Positions 23,174 to 34,033 of a DNA stretch of 64,000 bases are shown piece after piece (the stretch's first letter is position 1; each line of letters opens with the position of its first letter). The DNA lies in the NCBI RefSeq assembly GCF_029962835.1, contig NC_080590.1, forward strand, positions 62,370,001 to 62,434,000. The letters are read 5' to 3'. Both the position numbers and the translations under genes were made by a program. Source of the stretch: Magnolia sinica (Eukaryota; Streptophyta; Magnoliopsida; Magnoliales; Magnoliaceae). The notes under the pieces were generated by a model that was not told where the DNA came from, ran no database searches, and saw only the letters and a program-made list of their open reading frames with translations.

Positions 23174-25259
23174 TGTAAGTGCTATAGTTTATATCCCTGT
23201 TTGTTGTCAAATTTGTGGTGCCAAAATCACTGTTATGTTATATATAACCTGCTTAAGTGAAGCTCTCTCAAGGATCAACATACATGAACAAGCTAAGCTC
23301 ACATCAAGCAAAGCTCTCAAGTACAAGACTCAGGATCTTGAATGAAAGAACTGATCACAAGACAAGACTCTTAAATGTAAGAACTGCTCACAAGACTCAA
23401 GCTGAAAAGAAAAAGAAAGTACAAGGCAAGACTCAAGTTGAGACTCAAGCTGAACTCTAGACTCAAGTTGAAAGTCAAGCTGAAATCAAGACTCAAGCTG
23501 AAACTCAAGCCACTTTCAAGATTGAGCTACTTCAAGGTTTAATCTTCATCAAGACTTCAAGGCTCATTCTTCATGGTCTCTTGTTTCAATGTCCATACTT
23601 CATGATTGAGGTTTGTTTGACCATAGGATGACCTTAGAAGTAGGTCATTTCGGATACATAAACCGAATGTTATTTTACATGTGATTGGTCTGTTCTTCGA
23701 CTAGTCCTAGGCCTTCTTCGACTAGTCCTAGACTTACTTCGACCAGTCTAAGAAATTCCTCGACCAGTCGTAAGTTTGTTACAAATTTCGGATAAAATCT
23801 GTTAGCCTTCGACTAGTCCTGGAATCTGTTCGACCAGTCGTAGGAACAGTGTTTCTGCATCTTCGACCAGTCGTAGAATCTACGACTCGAAGTCCAGCGA
23901 AGATATTCAGAACCTACGACCAGTCGTAGGTGACCTACGACCAGTCGTAGGAGGGCTACGACCAGTCGTAGAACGGTCTGAGCTTATCCCGCCTAATCTT
24001 TCAAATATCTGTTAGAGCTTCGACTAGTCGTAGAGCACTCTAGACCAGTCGAAGACAAGATCTTTTCACCTATAAATAGTGCACGAATCTCAGAAGAAAT
24101 CATCGATTTAATTATAGTATTCAAGCCAATCTTCGTCGAACTTCTGAGAGATAATTCTGTGCTCCATTTAAGCTAAGTGTGCTTATTTAATATCTTCTTT
24201 CCTTAGCTTTATTTTAATTGATTTTGTTTCTACTATTCTAATCTGATTTGAAAAGAGGAATTGTTATTCCCTTTCTTTGGAATCAAAATCAATTAAGGCA
24301 AGCCCTATTTGGTTTAATTTAAAATCTATTAGAACTAGAACCATTGTAATCAATCTTGGACATTGAACTTGGACATTCAATCATCTACTTTGATTTGGTT
24401 CTACCGGTGCTACAACGAAGGAGATATTCGGTATTTTACATATTGTAAATTCCTTTCTATTATTTTTGGTTTCTTTCAAGATTTGCGGAAAAATCTTGTT
24501 ATATTGGTTATCCGAGGAAAGCCAGAAAACTCGAAGTGGGTTTTTTTAATTGTGTAAGCCCACATACAAAGACACAATTGTAAGGGTTTTGGGTGAACCT
24601 GGGAAAACCTATCTTTAGTGAACGCTAATATCCCCGGTGTGAGGATATTAGGAGTGGAGTAGCTTTTTGTGTGGCTGTTGGATAACAGTTGGTGAACACA
24701 CAGGCGAACCACTATAAATCCTTTGAGTTGTGGTTGATTGATTTATTCTTTTAATTGTTTTTATTCTTTTTGTGGGATGTATGTATGGTGGTGAATGTTG
24801 TAATTATTTCAAGCTTTGTGAGAATGTTGTAATAGCTTAGAATTTACTTTCTGCTATTCCTTTATAAGCTTGTTTTTCAATTTCATTTTGAAAGTTGTTC
24901 CAGCAAGGTTGCCCTGCCATTTTTATGGTGTATGGCTGTCCCTAGAACAATACATCTTTAATTACAAGTTATTTCAATTCAGTTCATATTTATTTTTGTA
25001 TTCCTCTTCGATTTGAGACTTGATACAAAGACCTTTCTAGAAATAAGGTTGTCCTACCATAAACTCTGTTTTTGGTGTAAGGTTGTCCTTAGAATAACGT
25101 TTGTATCAACCTCTCAAGATCTGAATTTTGAGGTTGTTTTTCTTTCCTGCATTATTATTTAATTTGGCTATCATTTTCTTTATTATTCCGTTGTTTTAAG
25201 TTTTTATTTGGCATTGTCCTATTCACCCCCCCTCGAGGACATATAGCTTGGCCTTTTCA
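23174..25259 (+). repeat. 3' LTR of SIRE-like element 1
   Basis: The 2,086-bp LTR starts TGTAAGTGC and ends TTTTCA, followed by GTAAT. Its U3 array (23,695-24,054) is clean, with most units reading CGACCAGTCG or CGACTAGTCG. The TATAAATA box is at 24,071-24,078. Confidence 0.92.
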
Positions 25260-25264
25260 GTAAT

Positions 25265-26465
25265 CGATTGATCAGATATACCGTTGTTGATTTTGCCTCA
25301 GCCCATAAAAATTTAAGAACATTTATATAGTTCAACGTTGTGGTAGTCATCTCAGTTATATGCCTATTTTTGTGTTCTGCTATGCCATTTTGCTTCAGTG
25401 TGTGAGGGCAAGACCATTGATGTATAGTACCATTCAAACTAAAAAAGTTCTAAAATTCTGAAGAGATATACTCACCACCAAAAGCTGATCATAGAATCTT
25501 AATTTTCTTTTAAAATCAGGTCTCTACATATGTTGAAAATTTACTGTAGCAAGAAAAGGCTTTTGACTTGTGTTTCATGAAATATATTCACGTGTACCTT
25601 GAAAAGTCATCCACAAAGATAATATAATACACAGAACCACTAGGAGCCATAATAGGAGATAGACCCCAGACATCAGTATGAACAAGATCAAATAGGGTGG
25701 GAGCTCGAGAGTTGCTTAATGTAAACGGTAATGTAATAGATTTACATAGTTTACAACTAACACAAGTCATATTAATAGAATTAGGACTAATATTCATATC
25801 ATCATTTAACAGACCAAACTTAAACAAGGATAATAAATTCTTAGAATTAGGATGACCTAAATGAGTATGCCATAATTTCCAATACTTATTAGCAAAAGAA
25901 ATGTCACTAGAAGATGGTAAAAAGAAACATTTGGATTAGAGAACAACATGATCAAACTCCAGGATGAACAACCGCCCTCTCTTATGGCCCTTCCCAATCA
26001 GCCTCCCTGTTTTTAGATCCTGTATGAAATAACCAAATCGAGAAAACCAGACTAAACAGTTATTCTCAACGAGTTGGGCAAAAAAAACCAAGTTAGCAGA
26101 TAACTTGGGAACATAAAATACTTTTTGAAGGAAGAAATTATGAGATGATGAAGGTGAAACTTTTAAGGAACCAATATATGATATAGAAACTGGTTGCCAT
26201 TTGCAGTAGAGATGGAACCCACGCTTCTATATGGAACACAGTTAGTTAAACAAGAAATGTCACCAGTCATGTGATTAAAAGTCCCCAAATCAATATACTA
26301 GGTTTTGGTAGAGTCAATATTACCTATAGAACTTGAGAAAACCATAGCCTGGAGAATTTGTTGTGGAGAAAGTAGATTTGGCTGTACTAATGAGGGTGAG
26401 ACAAAAGAGGAAGAATCAGTCTTCTCAGAAGGAGATGCCACAAATGCATGTCCACGTCGCTGGTA
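25265..26465 (-). pseudogene. Copia integrase and pre-integrase region (Ale-like element)
   Basis: Minus-strand frames give the integrase zinc side and core start at 25,588-25,827 (CKLCKSITLPF, FDLVHTDVWG, YYIIFVDDFSRYT, with the first catalytic Asp). The core end follows at 25,265-25,437 (LKQNGIAEHKNRHITEM with the catalytic Glu, then LWAEAKSTTVYLINRLL). The part 25,830-26,460 is the diverged protease/pre-integrase region with several stops. The frame leads into the SIRE target site at 25,260-25,264. Confidence 0.82.
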
Positions 26466-27288
26466 CTAAGGGGGTAAAGGAGGTCGAATTGGGCAGTTTG
26501 CTATGTCATGTCCTTCTTGTTTGCAGTATCGACAAAATAGAATACTTGTATCAGATGATATAATAGGCTTTTTCTTGTTGGTACAACAAGTAGCTACATG
26601 ACCAAATTCATCACAATTATAACACTTAACTTTTGACATGTCACGTGACCTTCCCATAACATTGCGAGTAATGAGGGCAACATCAGGAATAGTTTCTCTC
26701 ATGGAAGTAATGGTTTTCCAATGTGTCTCTTATGCCATTAAATCTGATAAGGCTACCTCAAGAGATGGAAGTTGAGGTCAGTTCATTAGTGCAGCCCGGG
26801 TTGGCTCAAATTTCGGATGGAGTTTATACAGGAATTGCATCAATTTACTTATTTCTCGAAGTGTCTTCACTGTCTCTACTACTGTGGCAGGGATCACTGG
26901 ATCTATAAGTTGAATCTCACGTAAAAGGGATATAAGCTTAGAAGAAAAATCTTGGACACTTAGAGATCATTGTTCTAGTTTTGACAACTCGTACTCTACT
27001 TGATATCTACGAGTATGATTTGATTGCTGATAACACATTTTCAAGTAAGCTCATATTTCTGATGTTGCCTTGAAAGATGTGAGTTTAATTGCAATGTTGT
27101 TCTCAACACTATTAAGGATCCATGTGACCACCTTTGAATTATTGGTAGTCTAAGTTATGAGTTCTTTTCATCGGTTGGTTTTCCCATAGAACCATCCACA
27201 TAGCCATAAAGGCTCTTTCTTGCTAGAAAATGCTTGAAATGAAATTGCCATAAGGAAAAATTCTTCCCATCCAACTTAACATAAATCA
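26466..27288 (-). pseudogene. Copia Gag with two zinc knuckles (Ale-like element), main part
   Basis: At 27,155-27,288 the minus strand encodes the Copia gag start (YVKLDGKNFSLWQFHFKHF). The middle (26,703-27,155) is broken. At 26,466-26,702 two CX2CX4HX4C knuckles are present: CYNCDEFGHVATCC and CRYCKQEGHDIANC. The first codons of gag lie beyond the solo LTR, at 31,421-31,459. Confidence 0.82.
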
Positions 27289-27713
27289 TGTAAGGCCCGT
27301 ATCTTAGTCCGTACTGATCCTCTCCATCGAATTCTAGCGACCCGTGACTTATAATCGGCGTTTGCACGTTAAGTCGCATCCTGTATATTTGAGTTAACTC
27401 GACTCGAAACTTGTACCCTAGCGACCGCGCCGTCGCCCCGGTTCCAACGCCGCATCTCATGCACCGATGTGATACCCAGGCCAGGAGTTGTGGACCCGCA
27501 TTTATTTTGAGATAAATGTCACGCGTTGCGAATCCCAAGAGAATCTCTACAACCCATCACATCAATCAATCAAAGTACAACCCATACCTAGCCCATCCCT
27601 CTCTCACCAACAAGGCATGGCAACCTATACCTCTCTCATCTAAAGTCAACTCTCACTCTCTCTCTACCCATCCCTTCCTTACACCCATCACCCATCACCT
27701 CTCTCTTACAACA

Positions 27714-27715
<2 letters not shown>

Positions 27716-27748
<33 letters not shown>
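27716..27748. repeat. CT microsatellite, copy C
   Basis: A (CT)n run about 430 bases from the element start; the partner in copy B is at 7,567-7,607. Confidence 0.9.
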
Positions 27749-27751
<3 letters not shown>

Positions 27752-28058
27752 AATCCATTTCCCAAGCAACCCAAGGGAGGTGACCGTCCAAGCTTTCTAA
27801 GAGAGAACCCCAAGTGTGGACCACTCCCTACCACCCAATCTCTCATCCTATCCATCCATACTTCATCATCCTCCATCAAAATCAAAGCCAAGGAGCTAAG
27901 GAAGCTAAAGGATCGAGAAGGAGTGCAATCGGTGGGCGATCTTAGGATTTTTACCGTTGATTTTTATTTGAGGGCCCACTTGTGATGGAACCCACTTGAT
28001 GAATGCATTGTATTGAGTAAAGGGAGGGCCCATAGTGGCGGGTCCCTCCCCTTCACAC

Positions 28059-28061
<3 letters not shown>

Positions 28062-28103
<42 letters not shown>
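28062..28103. repeat. CT microsatellite, copy C
   Basis: A (CT)20-type run; the partner in copy B is at 7,179-7,205. Two CT tracts about 350-400 bases apart are thus a fixed feature of this LTR family. Confidence 0.9.
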
Positions 28104-28105
<2 letters not shown>

Positions 28106-28237
28106 ATTTTCATGGACCCCACTATGTAGTTTGGGTTTTATCTCCACCGTCCAGCCCCAATCGTCCAAGAAATGGGCTGGACAAACCATGTTTTGCTGGA
28201 CAGGCTGTTGTCTAACAACAGCTCCTAACAAAAGTAG

Positions 28238-28270
<33 letters not shown>

Positions 28271-29039
28271 GATGGGCCCCATGTGGGACCCACTTGTTGA
28301 GAAAGGAGGTTAGCTAGTGTGCCTACAGCAGCTATATAGCTCATGTATTGACGTCAGCAGGCTATGGGCTTAATCATCAGGTATGTGCTATATCAGATTA
28401 TCCATCTGTGGCCCCACGAGCAGCACAGCTACTGTAATGACATCAACAAGTATGTGGGTCCCACGTGGGGACTACCACGATATTTGTGCTTCAGATCCAC
28501 AATGTCCAGACCTCTGGACGGTGGGTCTGATCATAAGGCATGTGTTATATCTGAGTTGTCCATCTGTTGGACGGCTAGTAGCCTTAGCTGCTGCATTACA
28601 TCAGCAAGTTCTGTGGCTCCAACATGAGGAATATGTTATATCACACCGTCCGTCCATTTCCTTCAGGACGTGTGGGGCCCACCCCACATGTGTGGCACAT
28701 GTGGGGGTGGGGCCCACCTTGATGTATATATTCTGCATCCACACCGTCCGTCCCTGGACGGTGTGTTGTGGGACGCACCATGATGTTTACAGCCATACCG
28801 TCCATTTGTTTTGTGCTGAGCGGGCTACCATGATGTGTGGGCCTGATCCACACCGTTCAACAGCTGCTGAACAGTGGGGTCCACCTTAGTATATGTGTTT
28901 TATCTCAACCATCCATCTATGTGGGTCCCACCAGCTAGATAGTTGATGTTTTGACGTCAGCAAGTTCTGTGGGTCCGACCCTGATGTATGGGTCTTATCC
29001 ACACTGTCCAGATGGCAGGACGGTGGGACCCACTGCTGA

Positions 29040-29395
29040 TGTATATGTTCTATGTCCACACCATCTATCAGGTGGACCACACTACAAATCAGTGGAGGAT
29101 TAAACGCCTACCATTGAAACCCGTTTGGGGTTCCTGAAGCTTTGGATCAATATGAAATTTATTTTCCTCTTAATTCAGGTCTTTGAGACCTTATGAACAT
29201 ATTGGATGAAAATCAACGTTATGGTGGGCCCTGGGAATTTTAAACAGTGGAAATCATTATTTCCACTGCTATTTATGGTATGGTCCAGATGATCTTGAGA
29301 TAGGATTCATTTTTTTTTTTTTGGAAATGCTCTAAATGATCTTTAAAAATGATGAATGGTGTAGATAGTCCAGTTAGGATGGTGGGTCCCACTTG
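29040..29395 (+). repeat. MITE-like module inside copy C
   Basis: Arms GGTGGACCACACTAC (about 29,070) and the inverted ATGGTATGGTCCAGATGATC (about 29,275) flank the same core as in copy A and in the free element at 37.4 kb. The outer ends run into CACACCATCTATC and GTGGGTCCCAC. Confidence 0.5.
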
Positions 29396-29870
29396 ATGTA
29401 TATGAGGGCCTGTGATGCGGCCCACTTGATGTATATGAGGCCCATGTGATGCGGCCCACTTGATGTATATGTGGCCCATGAGTGAGGCCCAATGTGATGT
29501 ATAAAGCCGATATAATGAGGCCCGATGTGATGTATATGAGGCCCATGAGTGAGGCCCATATGGTGAGGCCCAATGTAATGTATATGAGGCCCATGAGTGA
29601 GGCCTGGTGTAATGTATGAGAGGCCCATGGATGTGGCCCATTGTAATATATTCGAGGCCCATGGGACGTGGCCCATTGTGATATATTTAAGGCCCATTGG
29701 ATGTGGCCCAATGCGATGTATATGAGGCCTTTGTATGAGGCCCAATGTGATGTATGTGAGGCCCATGAGTGAGGCCTAATGCGATGTATGTGAGGCCCTT
29801 GTGTGAGGCCCAAAGTGATGTATATGAGGACCGATGTGATGTGTGATTCCACCACGATGTATGTAATGAT
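29395..29870 (+). repeat. GGCCCAT tandem array, copy C
   Basis: Consecutive units like TATATGAGGCCCATGAGTG with GATGTATATGAGG spacers, roughly 30 bases each, occupy the same place as the copy A array but with less degeneration. Confidence 0.8.
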
Positions 29871-31420
29871 TTTTATGATGGGCCATGCTTTGGGAGCAGT
29901 GATGATTTGATATCCACATTGTAAGAGCAATGATGGTTAAATGTCCACATTGTAACTCTCCCTAGGGCCCTTTGTTAGGCCCATTCTCACCTCCATTAGT
30001 GGGCTAACCCAAACTGTTACACCCCCCATGATTGTTAGGCCCATTCTTGATATGAGTAGCCATCTAGGCCTATCTTTAATATGAGGAGAGTACATCATCA
30101 TCATATAACATGCTTAGTATAACTTCACGATCCATGCCCGTGCGCATCATATGTATGTTTGATATGAGGAGTGATTGATCATAACACATGCTATTCGGCA
30201 GATTATTATGAGACTCCTTGATAAGAGTTGTCCACATGAGCGCGCTGTATGTGAAGGATTGTTGCATGACTGGATAGTATGATTTATGCATCTCGCATTT
30301 GTGTGATATGATTTCTATACGCCTTAGTAACATCAGGGCCATAGCCTCCACAAACATAACGTGGATGACAGGATTGGACACTGAAAATATTGTTACTAGC
30401 ATCGGGGCGTCATAGATGTCCCTGGGTGAAATTCCCTAAACCCGATGGTACCAGAGGATGACTCCAACGTTGAGACCAAGTGGATATATGTGCACATGAG
30501 GGTCAAATACCAGGAGGTCGTGTTTCCTACTGTGTCGTGGTCGGTTAGAAGGGGGTGTGGCCTTACCCGCCCGAGGGTTAGGGGCAATTACTAGGCTGAG
30601 TTTGACCAGCTCATAAATGAGTTTGCTATCGACGTGCCAGATAGGTATTGACAGACTATTGGCTAGGCAGATACTGAGGTTTCTTACTCTCACTTGAACT
30701 GCGTGCTTGGGGAAGGTGTAGTGCCATTTGGAGTGTACTAAACCCTAGTGATTACTCAGAGTGAGAACTGTACTGATATTTGATGCGCTAGTGATGAGTT
30801 GCATTAATTGTGGATTTGGATGAGGATTAGTGTGCTTGAGTTGCATCTCGCATCGCATGGCCTTGGTGTGGCCGATATCATTCATGCCTTGCTTCGCATA
30901 GTCTTGATATGGCCGATATCATTCATGTCTTGCATCGCATAGCCTTAGTACAGCTGATTGCATTCATGGACTTACTAGTATATTTCACATTACTCCAACA
31001 TTGCATTCTGAGTACGTTTATATTACGCACAGACTTTCACCACCCTCTAAGCTTTCTATAAGCTTATGCACAATTAATGCGTGCAAGTGATGCTAACCAT
31101 AACTGAGCAGTAGCAGGAGCGTGCCGCAGAGCTTCTAAAGCTTTTGATTATCGATATTGTATTTCCCTTATGCATTGTACTCAAAGTTTTTTATCTTAGT
31201 GGATTTGTGATAATGTTGTTGGTTGTTGTTTATGAGTTATGTTTATGGTTATGCTTATTGCGAATCAAATTCATGTTAAAAATCCTCCTTATAAGATCTC
31301 AAGATCAGAACCTGGTATATGGGTGCCGAGAGCAGAGAATGGGGTACTACGGAAGCTGTCGGCATCGGATTCGGCAATCGAAAATTTTGTGAGCTCGGTT
31401 TCCGAGTTTAGGGCATGACA

Positions 31421-31459
31421 GATCTTCTTAATCTTATTTGAGGAATTCATTGATGCCAT
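31421..31459 (-). pseudogene. First codons of the Ale-like Copia Gag
   Basis: An ATG at 31,457-31,459 (minus) opens a frame MASMNSSNKIKKI that is cut by copy C. It continues in phase at 27,283 once one target duplication is removed. Confidence 0.7.
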
Positions 31460-31704
31460 AGAAAAATAACCACAGTTATGAAAGATGAAAAATATACCGC
31501 TATGTGAGTCGGGCAAAGTGGCCCCAATCTGTGAACAGAAAAAAAAAAAGGACAACCTTGATTGCAACAAGATGGGAACGGTAAAGGACCAGCGTCCTCC
31601 GCTGGATCTGTTGATCGTGTAGAAGAAGAATGGACTGTTGTGCAGCAATGCACCAAGAGAAATCTGGACTGTATGAAGATTTCAGATCAATGACTCTAAT
31701 AACA
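31460..31704 (-). other. 5' leader and primer site of the Ale-like element
   Basis: Untranslated leader. Directly next to the LTR, 31,693-31,704 on the minus strand reads TGTTATTAGAGT, matching 9 of 12 bases of the Met-tRNA primer site. Confidence 0.65.
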
Positions 31705-31948
31705 TGATAATGTCTGGAATCGGAGAAATTCCAATTGCTTTTTCTATATTATACTTCACCTCAAATCGGGTTTAAATAAAGAACTTACATGTGTATATAA
31801 GGAAATCTTATAATAAAATCTAATTAGAACCAATCCTAATTAAAGTATTTCTATACATGGCTAATTATAGATATGGCAAATAAAGCTAATGATATATATG
31901 ACAAATGTACAACTAATGATATCTAATATAATCCCAGATAATCCTACA
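31705..31948 (-). repeat. 5' LTR of the Ale-like Copia element
   Basis: 244 bases, the partner of 12,730-12,973. It is followed on the plus strand by TAATG, the second copy of the target duplication. Confidence 0.9.
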
Positions 31949-31953
31949 TAATG

Positions 31954-33214
31954 GACCAGCTTCAGTCTAGGTTGTGTAATCCAGTCTGCCTATACTTCTA
32001 TCTAGGACCAACTTAGCTTATGAGTAGTATAATTCCCTTCGTCTATGCCCAAGTCATTAGATAAAGGAAGACCTTAGCTCTAAAACATCACTATCTATGC
32101 CTTAGTCAATGGATTACTGATGGTTATCTTTTGTAAGTTTTTATTCTTTTTTTTATTAATGCAATTCAGTTCCTTATACTCTCACATTGTATTAGTCAAT
32201 CAATCTTTACTATCATTATGAGAAAAAGACATTTCGACTGAAAGGTAAAAGGAATTCATTAGATTGACGAACCATTCCCTTTACAAATCACCTGATCTCT
32301 TTTATAGGTGGATGAATATATGGTCGAATTGTTTAGTTCTGCATCATAGACAATCACTCTGTGAGTGTACTTATTTGTGCACTTTATTTGTCATTCATGT
32401 GCGTCTATGTGTTAGGAAATCGGTTGAGTCCATGGAAGCTAAAGACTAGAGTATCAAAAAGTGAAAAATAAGTAAATGAGGTGCCTGGTGACCCTAACCT
32501 TGATCGAAAACAGACCTTGAACCTCTAGATAATCTACTCCTAATAAGGAAAACCTTGTTTGATCATTCAAAAGCCTTAAGAGCCTTAATTGAACATGCTT
32601 TAATTAACTTTTGAGGTCCCAAGTTGCTGGAAAATAAATTGCACATTTTCAGTAACCTTCGGTCCCACGGAATCCACCTTTAATTCCACCGAAATTGGCT
32701 AAAATAGGACAACGTTCTGAGACATTAAAAATGCTAATTCAGCTGCAACTGAATGCCACATTCGGTCAAACCAAAAACCATGTTTGGTCTAACTGAAGAC
32801 TATATTCGGTTCGACTGAAAGTGGCAAAATCTAGGACGCAACTTCCATTATATAGCTCCTCCAATCTTCTGCACACATAGCCCATGGACCCAACACGGGC
32901 AATTTCATGCTTATGATCTTTCTAACTATCTCGACACTTAGGGTTAAAGGCATTCGGTTTGAATTAAGCCGAATTAGGCTCTGGCATGCTTCGAATCATG
33001 TACACGTATTAACGAAATTTGGAGTCAAACAGGTATATCTATGAGTGCCAACCTGCTCTAAGAGACACACTGCATAATGATTATATGTGCTAACCGATAC
33101 CTTCATAAGATGAGCCACACCATAAAAAAGTGTATACCACTCAAAAGCACCCAAATTCACTTACAACCCATTTGATATTTCAATTGGTGAGGTTTTGGTT
33201 CATATGATCATCAT
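31954..33214. other. Decayed repeat-like region with a palindrome-plus-TATA stretch
   Basis: No gene is supported. At 32,755-32,820 three related units of the TTCGGTYNRACYGAA type occur, one of them TTCGGTTCGACTGAA, an imperfect palindrome. A TATATAG box follows near 32,851. The layout resembles the U3 of the SIRE LTRs with a different motif, suggesting another decayed LTR; its ends were not found. Confidence 0.35.
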
Positions 33215-33924
33215 GGTGGGTTGGATGTATTGGACGTGTTGGATGTCATATACATACTATATGAGTCTGTGATGATGAACTATACCACTTTTTATAACAT
33301 GCATTTTTAGGTAACCTCTGCCTTAAAAAAATGCACTATCCAAAATTTTGATTGGTCCAGGCATTATTTACTAAAATCAGAATTTCTGAGGAATTTTGTG
33401 TAGTAAAATTCTCATAGGTGTACCAAGCAATTGTACTAAAATTAGAAAATAAAGAAAATGAGCGACCAAGTAGAAACTTCTGCTGGCGCTGCCCTGACTC
33501 TAGAAGCGGGCACACCTGACAACCTTCGCACGTTTGTCCATATCTCATGATTATCACAGAACCGTGGATGGTGGGTTGGATGTATTGGACGTGTTGGATG
33601 TCATATACATACTACATGAGTCTGTGATGATGAACTATACCACTTTTTATAACATGCATTTTTAGGTAACCTCCGCCTTAAAAAAATGCACTATCCAAAA
33701 TTTTGATTGGTCCAGGCATTACTTACTAAAATCAGAATTTCTGAGGAATTTTGTGTAGTAAAATTCTCATAGGTGTACCAAGTAATTGTACTAAAATTAG
33801 AAAATAAAGAAAATGAGCGACCAAGTAGAAACTTCTGCTGGCGCTGCCCTGACTCTAGAAGCGGGCACACCTGACAACCTTCGCACGTTTGTCCATATCT
33901 CATGATTATCACAGAACCGTGGAT
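33215..33924. repeat. 355-bp tandem duplication
   Basis: Units 33,215-33,569 and 33,570-33,924 are the same length and by eye differ at about four positions, all transitions. Each unit keeps a minus-strand frame of more than 60 codons. The junction has no obvious linker. Confidence 0.92.
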
Positions 33925-34033
33925 CATACTGCAAAAATAAAGCAGGTCATCAATTGGTAGGCTTCACGTTTTCAGACACAATAGATGCTCTAAGAAACTG
34001 CTTTTCTTTCCCTGTACGCTTGGACTGTCCCAT
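33871..34033 (-). other. Possible exon-like segment of an unrecognised gene
   Basis: On the minus strand an ATG at 34,031-34,033 opens MGQSKRTGKEKQFLRAS, ending about 80 bases later. Downstream a polypyrimidine-AG (TTATTTTTGCAG, acceptor AG at 33,929-33,930) precedes a frame YDPRFCDNHEIWTNV that could run to a CAG/GT donor at 33,870. The gap between the two would be only about 39 bases, short for a plant intron, so the two parts may not belong together. I do not recognise the protein. The lower copy of the duplication lacks the acceptor. Confidence 0.2.

Larger units (their letters stand above)
15119..25259 (+). mobile_element. SIRE-like (Maximus) Copia retrotransposon 1
   Basis: Full-length element: LTRs 15,119-17,215 and 23,174-25,259 start TGTAAGTGCTATAG and end CCTTTTCA. 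The target duplication GTAAT is present on both sides (15,114-15,118 and 25,260-25,264). It has a methionine-tRNA primer site, gag, Copia-order pol (protease, integrase, RT, RNase H), an additional third ORF after pol, and a polypurine tract. Large LTRs, the long acidic gag with a zinc knuckle, and the extra 3' ORF fit the SIRE/Maximus lineage. It lies in the integrase of an oppositely oriented Copia element. Pol appears frameshifted many times, but much of this may be sequence error (see findings). A second copy starts at 55,242. Confidence 0.92.
27289..31420 (+). mobile_element. Long LTR-like element, copy C (apparently solo and complete)
   Basis: It starts TGTAAGGCCCGTATC and ends TTTAGGGCATGACA, 4,132 bases, with no coding capacity. 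It splits the Ale-like gag: the minus-strand frame reads in phase across the site (codons for NKIKKI on the right, YVKLDGK on the left) if one 5-base duplication is removed. The flanks AATCA (27,284-27,288) and GATCT (31,421-31,425) match at 3 of 5 positions, consistent with an aged target duplication. Internal order: GC-rich 5' part, CT tract, CT tract, AT tract, TGGGNCCCAC modules, MITE-like module, GGCCCAT array, AAGCTT block. Absence of internal coding sequence suggests a solo LTR. Confidence 0.7.
12730..31948 (-). mobile_element. Ale-like Copia retrotransposon, split by two insertions
   Basis: Two 244-bp LTRs (12,730-12,973 and 31,705-31,948) flank Copia domains read on the minus strand. 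The flanks are TAATG at 12,725-12,729 and TAATG at 31,949-31,953, a perfect 5-bp target duplication. The interior contains a SIRE-like element (15,119-25,259) and a solo LTR (27,289-31,420). Without them it is about 4.9 kb with order gag, zinc knuckles, integrase, RT, RNase H, which is Copia order. By eye the LTRs differ at about 20 of 244 positions, mostly transitions. Clade naming is tentative. Confidence 0.9.

Noticed and set aside
29273..29930. Three overlapping long minus-strand frames (up to 195 codons)
   Set aside because: They are the reading of the GGCCCAT array in three frames, with repeated His/Ile/Gly phrases.
33336..33927. Repeated minus-strand frame (MRYGQTCEGCQVCPLL...) as a gene pair
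   Set aside because: Duplicate frames come from the tandem DNA duplication; no known domain, and another frame fits a splice acceptor better.
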